Below are positions 21,391 to 33,575 of a stretch of 64,000 bases of DNA, piece after piece; the stretch's first letter is position 1; the number at the start of each line of letters is the position of its first letter. The notes under the pieces were generated by a model. That model was given only the letters and a program-made list of their open reading frames with translations. It was not told the DNA's origin and searched no databases. The translations under genes and the position numbers were made by a program. The stretch is from contig JARFIW010001739.1 in NCBI GenBank assembly GCA_036346225.1, positions 12,193,001 through 12,257,000 on the forward strand. The letters run 5' to 3'. Source of the stretch: Platerodrilus igneus. Lineage: Eukaryota; Arthropoda; Insecta; Coleoptera; Lycidae.

Positions 21391-22855
21391 CCACACGGTA
21401 TATACGATATACAGATATATACACATTCACTCACACATTCACACACTCATACATACCTTCACTGCCAGAGCCCATGCACTGACAGCGGCACCGCATGACC
21501 CCACGAAAGATTCGCAGAGACATGGTCCAGGTGTCTGTGGAAACCTCCCGCGCAACCACACGGTGACTAACAGAAATGAAAAAGCAGTAGAAACAGGAAC
21601 GGTAAAAAAGAAGGAGGTTGGCTTTTTGGAGTGCATAAGAGACACTTCCAGGTAGAAGAAAGTAGAGGAAGGGCTCGCATTGAGCAAAAGCGACAGAGGG
21701 AAAGGTGGATAGCAAAGCGCTACTCAACCAACCAGTGTGGTCAGTAGCTCGGAATGAGGGAACATCATTCTTATGTGGCAGACGGGTGTTCCGGGACAAG
21801 AACAGGTCCACCGAAAGAAGAATAAGGCATAGCGGAGATAGCGGGTTAAGAAAAAAGTATAGTTTTTGGACAAGCGTCCGAGAGAAGGTAGAGAGTTGTC
21901 CCTGTTAAACACAGCGCAGTCTGAAGGACTACCTGCGATATTGATCCGACAAGATAAGATATATCATATGTTGACATTCACTAGGTTCCTAAGAGAACTA
22001 GTGCGATCATTTTCCTAACGAGTACATTGACTACGATAAGAAAATCAGACAAAAGTAGACAACAACTTAAAAGTATCATTACAGATACATTCACACAAAA
22101 ACAAACTGTTTTAAGGTAGTATTTCAAAACGGTAGCACCCTAAACACACAAAAATGCCCAATTATAAGCAGTTAAATACAGGTACACTGTTCCAATATGC
22201 TAAAACAACCGAGAATTTAATAAGATAACAATAAGAAGCAATAGCACCTCACCACAAAGTTCAACAAAAAACAATGAAAAAAAATGTTTATAAGTTATGT
22301 AGATTTAATAGAAAAAGAAAGAAATAATGATGTAGTATAATGTAGGCGACTGCAATAATTCAGAAGAAAAACACACGGAATAGGTAGTCCTAATTTTTGC
22401 AACTGCGAATATGAACTATTTCTTACAATGGCATAGATCGCGCATGTTCTACGTGAGCCCAAAGAAGAAAACATTCACTCAACATCAGCTAAAACCAATC
22501 ATAAAAATTCAATGAGTTATTACAACCAAAGTTACGACAATTACCACACAAAATTAAATGACGTAAGATAAACACTAAAAACCAAATAATATGCAGTAGG
22601 AAAAGTTCGAGGGTTGATAAAATGAAACGACAAAGTTATATTAGGGGGTGTAGAGAATGAAGTGATATATAACTAACGGTATGGTCAAGGAAAAGTCAAC
22701 CAAACGAAAAAGATAGCTAAATTAAGATAAGTAAAGTTAAACGTGTACGAGATTATATACTGTACGAGAGAGGGAATAAGTAATTAAAGTTAACTAATTG
22801 GTGGCGAGAACAAAAAATATTAGGTAAATAGTGAGGAGCATGGAACATGAAAAAC
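21391..22855. other. Gypsy internal region without supported gene
   Basis: Overlapping short frames on both strands at 21371-21912 look non-coding, and part is CA/TA-rich (21395-21460). No Env-like membrane protein was found. Confidence 0.45.
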
Positions 22856-24295
22856 TTAAGTAGCATTTGGGTCAGCAGAGAATGGCTTAAGGTCTTTAAT
22901 ATGCCACCTGTTTTGGCGTTTTCCTTCAGCATCCTGAAGCTCGTAGATAAGGGGACTAATGACACGAGTGACCTTACAAAGAATGAATTTAGGGGCTAAT
23001 TTTGAAGAAAATTTCTTAGATGCATCCGATAAGACATAATTCTTCTTCCAAACTTGTTCGCCCAAGGCGAAGGAAATATTTCGTTTACGTAAGTTATAAT
23101 GGTCCTTACTCTTTTCGTAAGCTTTTAACAATTTTTTTCTAACGTCGTTAAAGATAGAAGGTAATGACTGTTGGTCCTTGTCCCAACGTACTTTATCGTC
23201 AAATTCAATTACGTTAGTATCGTCTGGCACTAAACCATAGTAACTCCCATCGATTGGGGTATATCTTCCAAAAACAAGAAATGACGGAGTGAATTGGGTT
23301 GCTTCGTGTTTAGATGTACGCAAAGCTTGAGCAATTTTAAAGATATGTTCATCCCATGTAGTATGGTCTGAATCAATATAGGACGAAATAGCGGTAACTA
23401 AAACTCTATTTACTCTCTCGGTAGGGTTTACTTGGGGGTGATATTTTGCGTTAAACCAAATTTTTTGTACCTTATAACTTTTAACGAAATTCTGAAAATC
23501 TTTAGAGATAAATTGTGCACCATTGTCACAAAGAATAATCTGTGGGACACCAAAGATAAGAAAGACATTTTGTTCTAGGAATTTAATTATTGCAGCGGAA
23601 GTAGCTTTACGTAAGGGTTGTACCATAACAAATTTAAAAAACCAATCGGTAACCACTAAAAGATATTGATTACCACTTTTCGATCGGGGGAGAGGTCCTA
23701 ATAAATCAAGCGATATTAATTGAAAGGGATAAGATACACGCTTAAAGTTACCCATTAAACCAGGGCGAGCGTCTTGTGAACTCTTATGGGAGCCACAAAT
23801 TTTACAGCTCTTAATATAGCGACAAACAGATTGCTTAAGTGTGGGCCAGTAATATAATTCAGATATTTTAGCGAGAGTTTTTGTAACACCAAGGTGTGCA
23901 GCTATGGGATCATCGTGACATAATTTAAGCACCTCACTGCGATTTGCAGTGGGCACGACAAGTTTCCATTCAGGGATATTCGATATTTTACGTGGGGACG
24001 AAGCTACAAATTTATATAGTCTATTATTAGTTACCCGAAAGGTAGGAAATTTGTCGGGGTTATCGGAAACTTTTTTAATCATATTGAGGTACCAGGTATC
24101 CAGAATTAAATTTGGAAGGTTAAGAGAAACGACATCACGAGATAAGGCATCAGGTACGATATTTAATTTGCCAGGCCTATGCCTAACGTCAAAAGTGAAT
24201 TGAGATATACGCAAGTTCCATCTTGCGAAACGACCTGCGGGCTGTTTCAAGTTATTAAGCCAAGTGAAAGCTAAGAACATTAGGTACATTGTCAA
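22856..24295 (-). CDS. Gypsy Pol fragment: RNase H tail plus complete integrase
   Basis: A 479-codon open frame. Residues about 12-53 are the end of RNase H (QPAGRFARWNLRISQF, then HRPGKLNIVPDALSR). The integrase zinc domain is at about 126-167 (CHDDPIAAHLGVTKT, then CKICGS). The core has all three acidic residues: Asp about 197 (SLDLLGPLPRS), Asp about 257 (ILCDNGAQF) and Glu about 294 (NPTERVNRV). The C-terminal domain ends with a YELQDAEGKRQNRWHIKDLK motif. It would insert the cDNA copy. No stop interrupts it, but RT and the rest of RNase H are absent upstream, so the ATG used is only the first in frame and the natural polyprotein start is lost. Confidence 0.85.
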   Translation of the reverse strand: MTMYLMFLAFTWLNNLKQPAGRFARWNLRISQFTFDVRHRPGKLNIVPDALSRDVVSLNLPNLILDTWYLNMIKKVSDNPDKFPTFRVTNNRLYKFVASSPRKISNIPEWKLVVPTANRSEVLKLCHDDPIAAHLGVTKTLAKISELYYWPTLKQSVCRYIKSCKICGSHKSSQDARPGLMGNFKRVSYPFQLISLDLLGPLPRSKSGNQYLLVVTDWFFKFVMVQPLRKATSAAIIKFLEQNVFLIFGVPQIILCDNGAQFISKDFQNFVKSYKVQKIWFNAKYHPQVNPTERVNRVLVTAISSYIDSDHTTWDEHIFKIAQALRTSKHEATQFTPSFLVFGRYTPIDGSYYGLVPDDTNVIEFDDKVRWDKDQQSLPSIFNDVRKKLLKAYEKSKDHYNLRKRNISFALGEQVWKKNYVLSDASKKFSSKLAPKFILCKVTRVISPLIYELQDAEGKRQNRWHIKDLKPFSADPNAT

Positions 24296-25463
24296 GGAAG
24301 TAAACGTGACAAGCTCTTAGATATACGTAAGGTTAAACGATTTTAAAGACAATTTTAAGGCATTTAATGAAGTTTAAATCGATATGTGAAGAGATAATAG
24401 TATTTAAAACTCGATTCACTAATAAAATTGTTGAAAAACAAAAAGATATAAAGCATATATTTACTGGGATGGGAAGTTCTCATTTGAGTTCTACCCAACC
24501 CAATAAGGGAAAATTTCAACATCATTATTAAAAAAATGATTTACAAATTCTAAACGACAAACTTACCAACCGAATCCTCGTCTAGACTTACATAACGCTG
24601 AGCGACCAAATTCGACAGTAAATTTCGCTTACAGATGTTAAGGTACGTTGAGATATCAATAACAAAAAAAAATATGCAATCAGACAAAATCAAACTCGCT
24701 ACATGAAAGAAAAATTGCACGATACCTATACAAAAGGTATTCCAAATTATTGGAACGTTCTTTCAATATTGCAGAAGTTATCAACAAGTATCGTAAATGA
24801 GGTTAAATTATAAACGTTAACGGAAATTTCTTTAATTTAGTATTCAAGGAACAGATATAAAGAGATGCATTTTATTACAATATTTTGAAAGGTAAAAATA
24901 TGGGATAGGTAATTTCGTTACTATATATAAGGCAAGAACCTTTATAAAACGCATTTATAGGTTATACTGTTTAAACCATACAGGGTTAGGTCAAAATAAC
25001 GCTTTAAAGGACACTAAAAACTTAGGTAAACAGGAAATCTCTATTTAGGCAAACAATTTTGTTATTAAATAGGTAAATCACTAAGGCATTTTTTAAAACG
25101 TAACATACAAGACAGTGTGTTTAAGTTCAAAAAGATCTTCTAAAGTTAGGAAAACAAACAAAGATATTTTAATTTAATATATGTAGATAATTTTGTAATA
25201 GACAGTGTTTAAAGGCATGTAATCAAGGTAAATAATTATTTGTATACTTACATGAATAAAGTAAGGTTAAATAGTTGAAGTTTACTTTTTGACATCTAAA
25301 AGAATGCGTGTTCCAAAACACGTATAAGATTCAAGATTACAGATATTAATTACTTCATTTTTAGTGAAAAAGCTTTTTTTTTTAACATTGGTAATACATT
25401 GAATGTCTATAAAGGAAATTATTATAACCTAAAAACAAAGATAAAAACCCTAAGTTCACAATT
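24296..25463. other. Gypsy internal region, coding part deleted
   Basis: Should hold gag and RT but shows only A-rich non-coding sequence up to the primer-binding site. Confidence 0.5.
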
Positions 25464-25481
25464 TCTACGTTGAAGGCGCCA
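25464..25481 (-). promoter_or_regulatory. Primer-binding site candidate of gypsy element
   Basis: On the minus strand TGGCGCCTTCAACGTAGA starts one base after the 5' LTR. TGG matches the tRNA CCA end and GGCGCC matches several retroelement primer sites. Confidence 0.6.
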
Positions 25482-25482
25482 T

Positions 25483-26305
25483 TGTTATTCCACTACTCTG
25501 GTGATAGTTTATATGGTCGGTAAAACAGTTAACAAAGCATTACACTTTAGATGGTGAAACATTTATATGGTGATAGATAGTTCCTAAAAGCCGGTAATAC
25601 AGTTACCAAAGTTCTTAAGATACATCGCGCAAGCGCAATGAATAAGGCTAGTGACGCCTCTAGCGGAGGAAAGCGCAAACCTTTTACAGATTTGGGCGCG
25701 GCCATCCACCATGACGTCACCGATACAAAAGGTATATTACGCAATAATCAGAAATATAAAAATTAAACAGTGAAAGATAGAATCGAATAATTTAAACAAA
25801 CAAATTACTCACATAAGATATCCGGCTTTTCCCAGGTACGCCTATCATCCTTCCGGGTCGATAATGAAGGTATTGCTCCGGGCTCCGGTGGTGTTAGCTG
25901 AGCATGGACATCCGGTCGTGGGCTGCTCCAGGGTCATATCGGTTTTCTAAATGTAGTGGAACGACAGGAATAGGTTAATTAGGGAAAGACAAACAAAGAT
26001 AAGCAAGACAAGGGAATCTACATAGTAAGATAAGATATGATACCCGGCACCACTACTTCACTTGCAGATCAAAGGAAAACAGCCACGATTCAGAGCGTCA
26101 CCAAAACTTGTCCCCACTCTTTTTTAGTATTCATCTACCCCTCTAGTGTTGTGCGATCTGCGCAAACTCACTACTATGACGTACGGAAGTACCGCCTAGT
26201 CTATTTAAAATTCCCGCGCACTGCGTATTTGAAATTATGGCGCGAAACTCCCGTATATCAAACTAACCTAATAACAATGTTAAAGTGCCACTTTGGCACG
26301 TAACA
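25483..26305 (-). repeat. LTR (5') of gypsy element
   Basis: Starts TGTTATTCC and ends GTAACA (TGTTA...TAACA). In this copy the plus-strand TATA-like motif reads ACAAAAGG instead of ATAAAAGG. The internal frame at 26037-26303 matches that of the other LTR, with one visible residue change. Confidence 0.9.
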
Positions 26306-26697
26306 AATTAAACTTATTTCACTCAAACTGTCGGAATATGCTAATGAAGACAACTTTTCTTGTTTGTATAAAATATAATTTTCTATATATCCACAATTTA
26401 GAGTACACTATGTTAAAGTGTGACGTTTCCCAATATATTTTTCTCAGCTACGAGGAAACGCATTTCGACTCCTAGACAGATTCTTTCTTAAATTCTGTAA
26501 TTTATCGTTATAATTCTTGGTAATTACTTATTAAGCGTCATTTGTGGATAATGTGTAAGTATAGGGTTAGTATGACTATTTCAGTTGTTGTTTTATAAGA
26601 TTGAAAGCGAAGGAAACAGTTCGCCATACAAATTTTTTTCAATTGTTGTTTTATGTAAATATTAGGATGGAGAGTAGTGATTGAAAACCATTCATTA
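26306..26697. other. Spacer
   Basis: AT-rich, no gene. Contains TTGTTTTATGTAAATATTAG near 26646, repeated on the far side of the mariner element at about 28915. Confidence 0.5.
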
Positions 26698-26699
26698 TA

Positions 26700-27128
26700 C
26701 AGGGTGTTCGGAAAATACGTGTACAACGTAAAAACAGAGATTCTTTGGCTCGAAATAGATCGATTTGAGCCAACTTACCTATTATACAAGTTGCTTCATT
26801 TAGCCGCTAGAGGGCTTCAAAAATCGTGAAAAATATTTGATATTTTAAAATAACTCGAAAACGCGTCGATAGATTTTGACCATTTTTGGGGTACGAGTTT
26901 CTACTTTCAATTGACATCTTTTGGTGGTGTACTCAATAATTTTGAAAGCATACAAGTGTCCCAAAAATGATGTATTGTATAAATATCCGACCTTTACTTT
27001 TTTGCTGTTTATGCAATGACTACCAATTTTTTTATGAGTAGCCGACTTAATTTGGAAACTTTTTTGTCTCTTGTAAAATTTTGATTAGACGAGCGGTTTG
27101 ACAGAAAAAAAGTAATTTCAAATGTCTG
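26700..27128. repeat. Left terminal inverted repeat of mariner element
   Basis: 429 bp, from CAGGGTGTTCGG to TTCAAATGTCTG; inverse of 28474-28898. Confidence 0.9.
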
Positions 27129-27287
27129 CATACTTTCGTCATCATTGCTGCATTAACTGTAAAACGGGGCAAATAAAAGAACATAGTATAGTAGTAGGCT
27201 TTGCTTTTGTTTTGTTATTTAATTTGAATATTATTTAACCTCAGTTTGCCTGTCAAGTCGTGAATTTCTGCTTAATTCAATAAAAGT

Positions 27288-28391
27288 TTGCATCTTTTAT
27301 CTTACATTATGAGTACTTACACAAACAACGAACAGGTGGATATGCTTTTGGTTTTCGGATTTTGTCAAGGCAATGGTCATGAAAGCGTCAGAGTCTATAG
27401 GGAAAGATTTCCTAATCGCCGAATTCCAAACCACCAAACATTCGCAAATATTGAAAGACGTCTTCGTGAAAATGGTAGCTTTCAGTCAAGAAATGCGGAT
27501 CGAGGACGTCAACGTACCACAAGGACTGCGGATCTGGAGGAACAAATTTTGGATAGAGTTAAAGAAGACCCAAAAATAAGCACCAGACGCTTAGGACTTG
27601 AACTACAAGTTCCTAAAAGTATTGTTCATGACGTTTTAAAGGAACAGTTATTACACCCATACCACGTTCAACAGGTACAAGACCTTTGGCCTATCGATCC
27701 TGAAAGGCGTTTAGTTTTCTGGTAATTTATTCAAGATCAGAGAATTCAAAATCCAAATTTCAGTCGCAAAATTTTATTTACAGACGAAGCTTCTTTTACA
27801 AGATCTGGTATTACTAACATACATAATGAACATGTTTACGGTGCAGAAAGTCCTCACACAACTAAAGTGACTCACTATCAACATGAATTTAAGATTAATG
27901 TCTGGGCTGGAGTTATTGATAATTTTATTATCGGTCCTGTTGTGATACCAAATCGATTAAACGGAGACAATTACTTCAACTTTCTACAACAAACATTGCC
28001 GAATTTATTGGAAGATCTGCCATTGTTACTTCGTCAAGACGTGTGGTTCATGCACGATGAGGCTCCTCCCCACTTTACTCTAGCTGTTCGACAACATTTA
28101 CACGAAAAATATCCGGATCGATGGATCGGAAGGGGATATGATGCTCCTACAAATTGGGCAGCACGATCGCCGGACTTGACGCCCTGTGATTATTTTATGT
28201 GGGGTACCTTAAAATCTAAGGTTTATTCGTCTCCACTTGATAGCGAAGAAGAATTGTATAGACGAATTTTAAATGCAGCCAACTCATTAAAAAATAATGC
28301 ACAAACAATGCAGAGGGTTCAGTTAAACTTCTTACGAAGAGTTAATTTGTGCATTGAAGAAAATGGCGGCCATTTTGAAAATTTATTGTAA
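27288..28391 (+). pseudogene. Mariner-like transposase with one in-frame stop
   Basis: Frames 27288-27725 and 27867-28391 are in the same reading frame, separated by one TAA (27723-27725) and then open sequence, so a single point change divides a protein of about 360 residues. The likely start is ATG 27309 (MSTYTNNEQVDM). The N-terminal part is a bipartite helix-turn-helix (ESVRVYRERFPNRRIP and STRRLGLELQVPKSIVHDVL). The catalytic aspartates are in LFTDEASFT, WFMHDEAPPHF and RSPDLTPCDYFMWG, with about 38 residues between the second and the SPD aspartate. The tail is ENGGHFENLL. It would cut and paste the element by binding its inverted repeats. Confidence 0.9.
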
Positions 28392-28473
28392 TGGTCCAAT
28401 ACTTGTACCGCGCTGTTAATTTTCAACGATAGTAAGAAAAAATAAAGAAAACAATGAAATAAAAATAAAAAAA

Positions 28474-28898
28474 CAGACATTCGAAATTATTTTTTTCTGT
28501 CAAACTGCTCGTCTAATCAAAATTTCACAAGACAAAAAAGTTTCCAAATTAAGTCGGCTACTCATGAAAAAAAATTGGTAGTCATTGCATAAACAGGAAA
28601 AAGGTAATGGTCGGATATTTATACAATACATTTTTGGGACACTCGTATGCTTTCAAAATTATTGAGTACACCACCAAAAAATGTCAATTAAAAGTAGAAA
28701 CTTGCACCCCAAAAATTGTCAAAATCTATCGACGCATTTTCGAGTTATTTTAAAATATCAAATATTTTTCACGATTTTTAAAGCTCTCTAGCGGCTAAAT
28801 GAAGCAACTTGTATAATAGGTAAGTTGGCTCAAATCGATCTATTTCGAGCCAAAGAATCTCTGTTCTTACGTTGTACACGTATTTTCCGGACACCCTG
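28474..28898. repeat. Right terminal inverted repeat of mariner element
   Basis: 425 bp, starting CAGACATTCGAAATT; inverse of 26700-27128 with small indels. Confidence 0.9.
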
Positions 28899-28900
28899 TA

Positions 28901-30984
28901 TAATATTTTAATTTTTGTTTTATGTAAATATTAGGATTGAAGTAGAAAATTAGGTTAAGGTATTCAAAAAAAGGGGATTAATTATTTTTGCGGAGATATT
29001 TGCACTATGTTAATCCTCCAGGATACGTTGGATAAATGTTGTTTTCTATGCGAGTCGGTTTTCCTCTAATAACGTGTTGATTTCTTAAGGGTTTGTAAAT
29101 AAATTTTCTTTCTTGAGGTTTCTTTTCTTTTTGCGTGGACTCCCACACGTGCAAAACCCTTGTACCTGTCAACCAAGTCTATCTGCAAGATGTGGCGCCA
29201 AAGAGCCCATTAACCATCTTTTGTGTACAAGCCTTTCGTTTACGTTCTAATGTAATTATTTCTAGTCAAAGACAGGCCAATCGGCGCTACAGTAGTTTAT
29301 ATCTGTTATTATTATGTTTTGTAATAACCGATTTTTGTCAGTATAGTTTTTGATCGAGTTTTTTCACTCCAAGAATTTTCTTTTATAAATAAAATATATT
29401 TTGGAAGTACATGTAAAAAGCCCCATTATAAGTTCCAATTCCTTTTTCAAATATATGTTGTCCCATATTTAATTTTTGATAGATTAAATAAAAACCCATT
29501 TACACATAAAAGACTTCGGAGTCGGTATTAACTTTTAGAGGCGCCCGTTTTATTGCTTTTGTGTAGTAGGTCATACATTTTAAAATTGTTTTCAAGTAAA
29601 TCTTTGAGTTTTAATTAACGCACTCATATTCATGTAAAACATTTGGATACTTGCTACGTATAATCAGTATACAAGTTGTTACACACTCGTTTTATAATTC
29701 AGTAAATGTGTAAAGCCAATCTAATATTGATCCTGGAAAAAGCAAACAAAAACGTAAAAAGAATTAATTAACAAAACACATTTGTCAAAAGGAAGCACTT
29801 TGTAGCTAGCAAATGCCCCAATGTAATCGGATTGATTTTATCAGAGAGCAAAGAAGGCGCTTTACCCAAACCAAACTTCATTGAAATGACATCGTTACCG
29901 ACTCGTTGACACGTACTGTGTTCAGTGAGTGTTTGCTGACGAGCAAGTTTCTCCGGATGATCAGAGGAAGTGTCAAAATGCACTTACTTTACAGAGATTT
30001 TAACAAATGATATTGCTTAATGTGTTTCATAGACGGGTTTAATAGCATTAGTGCCCCTAGAGCATACTGTTTGCGCTCTGTCTCGTTATGATTGAGTGTG
30101 CCATTAGGTTGTAGAACTCTTAATGCTTTCCGAAATAAGTAATAGCAGACGATATGAAGTTCTGTAATACCATTTGCTTTTAAAATGGGTTTATTTAATG
30201 TAAGTCTCCTGGTAATAGAGAATTTATCTTATCGACGACACGAATATTGAGAATATTCAACGCTCTGGAAAATATTCTTATTGAAAACTCAACGACTTTA
30301 TTAGAAAATAGATTTTTGCAAAAATAGGCAAAATATTTAACTTTAACGTAAAAAAGGTTTAAATACTTTTACATATGTAACAGGTTAGACGTTTGCCCTA
30401 ACTTTCCTGCGGAAAACGAAGGCTTCGGAAGAGGTTTTCAAATTAATCACAATTTCCTTTATATTAAAGATTGTGCCTTTTGCTACATGTTGTATTCTAA
30501 AAAATAAAATTTGGATACCTTTGTGCGCTCTCGAATTGCTTGAACGGAACCAAGACCAGCTTTACGATCCTACTGGTTTTTGATCCAATAGAGAAAGTAA
30601 ATTAGAAGTTGTTGCGAGTCCTTTTCATTTTCCATTTCATTTCCCAATACCCCGCTCGAAAGTACTGCAGTGGCCAGAAAGTCAGTATTTTAAGATTTTT
30701 TTTATCGGTAGCGATTTCTGACCGTCCGCATAAATTTTTTTAGCCATGTGACACATCCTTTTAGTCTAGAATTTTATGCAGAATTTGAATCTGCAGACAG
30801 ATTTAAAATCGGATCACCTTTTACCATTTTACACACACCCTCTAAATTATAAATTTCCAGCAGCTCATACCTAAAAGAAAATCTAAAAACCATTCTTAAA
30901 ACTTTTTATTACAGACAATTTTTACTAATACAGTTTAAATTTTGTAAACCACATTTCTAAATACATATTCACAATTTTTTATTC
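28901..30984. other. Intergenic DNA without recognised feature
   Basis: Short frames (29135-29353, 29768-29983) carry no recognisable domain. Confidence 0.45.
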
Positions 30985-31762
30985 TTAACCTAGAACTCTT
31001 ATCGGCTTATACTTATTAATATTTATTTCTAAATAGAGCACCTTTTCCAAAGACCAACCGGATCCACATGTTTCAAATTCCTCTGATTTTGTTCTTATGG
31101 TTTCGCTTAAGACCTCGTACATATTTTCCAGATTACTAGAAGAAGTTATAACCACATTTTTTGTGTTAAAGGATTTCATATCGGTAGTCTCTTCCCCCAT
31201 TTTGGTGTAAACGCCGTAGAGTTCGCAATAGACTTTTATTGCTGTATGTTGTATTCTTTTTTCATTAATTAACCGAATCGTCGACACTGGCGTTCTGTAT
31301 GCGATAGCTAGCCATACGGTTATTAAACGCTGTGCTAACCATTTCTACACCATCGTCGCTGGTAGCGGTAACTGACGCATTTTTATGTCTGTTGCTTCTC
31401 AAGTGTGCGGCATAGGTAATCTTTTCCATTTCGAAATCGCATACTTTACACATAATTTGTGGTTGTTTCGTACAAGGCCCTTTAACAGCTGGCGGAGCTG
31501 AACGTTTACGGCTTAATGACATACCCTGCTGTTTTTCCTTGTGTCGCTGTAAGCTGTCCATTCTCGTAAAAGCGATACCGCAAGACCCACACTTAAAGTA
31601 CTTTGCTGCGGACGGATGTATAAGCTTAACCGTCGACGATGTTACACCACGACATTTGTTCTGGTGCCGTTTGAGAGTATTTTTCCAGGTATAGGAAGCA
31701 CCGCAAGAGTTGCTTTTAAAAACGTTTGCAGGTACCATTTTAGTACAAAACAAAATCCGCAC
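30985..31762 (-). pseudogene. C2H2 zinc-finger / SFNTKN-type virus-like protein, frameshifted
   Basis: Two overlapping minus-strand frames encode one protein. 31265-31762 has a cysteine/histidine N-terminus: a first finger lacking one Cys (SNSCGASYTWKNTLKRHQNKC-like), a second complete finger (YFKCGSCGIAF, then RMDSLQRHKEK) and a third, IMCKVCDFEM with HLRSNRH. After a frameshift near 31270-31290, 30985-31287 continues with IKVYCELYG, MKSFNTKNVVITSSSN and a SGWSLEKVLYLEININKYKP segment. That combination recalls arthropod genomic proteins found with protein-primed type B polymerases of virus-like elements (Polinton/adintovirus-like). The family memory is approximate. The downstream conserved part is lost, so it is a truncated pseudogene. 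Confidence 0.55.
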
Positions 31763-32370
31763 TATAGGACTTTGGTTAAACTTGTAAGCGAACTAACTTA
31801 TAACTAAAGAGTTTACACTTGCGTACCGGCTTTATGTACCCTATAGAATGCAAACCAAAGGTTTCCGAAGACGACCGAACGATGTTGAAGATTCAGCGGG
31901 GAACTAAATGACGTCATCTTTCGCCAATCCTTACTGCTCGTCTAGTACATTTAGCGCCAATGCATGCACCTGGTTCGCATCGTCGATGGTGCGAATGCCG
32001 TTAGTAGAAACATCGGAAACGTCTTCCATGTTATACGGATCGCGTGCATATTAAAAATCCAAAAGGGTGGCAGCACACGCACACAAATTGTGTGCAAGTC
32101 GTGCTGTAGAAGATGCAGTGCTACTATAAACAAAAACTTAATAAAAACACTTTAAACCTTTACTAAGGGAATACCAAACTTGTTGTCTACAGAATACTTA
32201 CTAATAAAGCAATTTAATTTTAAATAACTTCTACGTCATATTTTAGGAAATGGTAGGCTTGAATATTTTCTAAATGAATCACCAAGCGAAAGTATATGCT
32301 TAGCAGTATTAAAATTAACCATTAGTTTCCCATTTTTACGACCGTGGTTAATTATAGATTAAAATTTAAT

Positions 32371-32600
32371 TTGTTCACGTTCGAGCTTCCCGTAAACTAA
32401 CATATTTTATAGTAACAGTGTGCTGTATAATACATGCATACCCCTTCGTGCGCTACTGCTATTCTTGTAGTTGCTAGAAAAAGTCGCTTCCTTTTTATTG
32501 TTAGGACCGATGCAAAGCACCATTTTATACTTTGTATAGCACATCGCGCACTTTTTCGTCTGATAATTAAATTTTGCTTCTGTAGGCTTTTACACTTTCG
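32371..32600. repeat. Direct repeat, copy 1
   Basis: Shares TTCTTGTAGTTGCT, TATAGCACATCGCG, GATAATTAAATTTTGCT and GGCTTTTACACTTTCGCATA with 32848-33070, with indels. Confidence 0.8.
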
Positions 32601-32847
32601 CATAGCGGTCGGCCGCACGTATTGATTTCTAGAACCGGTAAGTACTCGATATCGCACAAATAGAGAATTAGATGCTCGATGTCTGTCAACTTCCGATTCC
32701 CTCGTAAAAGGTAGAAAAACTCAGTCAATCATCCATCTAACTTATACTTCGACCCGCTCCCGTTCTGATAATTTCCAAACATTTTTCAAACAACAATGGT
32801 CTAGGAATTTTTTAAACCTCCGAGGGATCTATAAGTCGTGATCAATT

Positions 32848-33070
32848 ACACGTTCGGGCTACGCGTAAACTAACAATGCGTTGTATAATACATGCATACC
32901 CCTTCTCTGCGCTACTTATATTCTTGTAGTTGCTTGAAAAAACCAGTCGCCCTTTTTACTGCTAGGACCGCTGCAAAGCACATTCTATACTTTCTTTAAA
33001 AGTATAGCACATCGCGTACTTTTTAGTCAGATAATTAAATTTTGCTAATGCAGGCTTTTACACTTTCGCA
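32848..33070. repeat. Direct repeat, copy 2
   Basis: Second copy of the block at 32371-32600, beginning ACACGTTCGGGCTACGCGTA. Confidence 0.8.
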
Positions 33071-33444
33071 TATTTAAACATCTAATACGACCGATTAACC
33101 ACTTTCGATTATTCTAACGGGAACCGCCATACATTCCGCCACACCGTTCTTTTTGAATCCAACGGTCCGATGAGCTTCCACACACTAACACCCAACGTAT
33201 CTTTCCTACTATTTGTTAAACAAAAACTACCGGCATCGCCATGTCCGTATACGGACGTAAACAGATGTTTGTGGATGTGTACGAGAATATGTAACCATAT
33301 ACATTAATCAGTCTAAGCTATTTTATTTAGTCCAAGAAAACTAATATTTTTCTAAACCACAATTAATAATCGCCTTTATAGGTTAAACATTTCTACCATT
33401 TCCCAATAACTGGTGCTACGTACATGGAAACTTTAATTTCTTAT

Positions 33445-33575
33445 TGGAGAGAATCCTTATTCTCCCACTCACCGTTGCGTAGCTGCATGCCCACCCCTTT
33501 TGGGAATATATACTCGTTATAAGTTGTAGCACCCGCGGTTTTACTTAACTACACTTCGTGAGACCCATTTAATTT
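33445..33575 (-). pseudogene. Decayed copy of the 34698-35099 gene segment
   Basis: CCTTATTCTCCCACTCACCG, GGGAATATATACTCGTTATA and GTTGTAGCACC correspond to segments of 34885-34970 in the intact-looking gene. Too diverged to translate. Confidence 0.65.

Larger units (their letters stand above)
19291..26305 (-). mobile_element. Ty3/gypsy LTR retrotransposon, internally deleted
   Basis: Two direct copies of an approximately 820-bp LTR bracket 5.4 kb. Integrase lies on the minus strand, so the right LTR is 5'. A primer-binding site candidate, TGGCGCC, follows the 5' LTR on the minus strand (about 25464-25481). The LTRs differ at roughly a dozen positions by eye, so insertion is fairly recent, yet gag, protease, RT and most of RNase H are missing. 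The copy was therefore probably non-autonomous when it moved or lost its genes by deletion near 24295. The target duplication is not clear. Confidence 0.85.
26700..28898 (+). mobile_element. Mariner-type element with 430-bp inverted repeats, nearly intact
   Basis: CAGGGTGTTCGG (26700) and CCGGACACCCTG (ending 28898), each flanked by TA (26698-26699, 28899-28900). Inverted repeats run 26700-27128 and 28474-28898 with few mismatches and include TAAGTTGGCTCAAATCGATC-type segments. The 2.2 kb element carries one transposase gene with a single in-frame stop. TA duplication plus a DDD transposase places it in the IS630/Tc1/mariner superfamily. Confidence 0.92.

Noticed and set aside
21371..21912. 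Overlapping 60-126 codon frames on both strands
   Set aside because: No recognisable domain, mutually overlapping and partly over CA/TA-rich repeats; most likely chance frames in the GC-richer gypsy 3' region.
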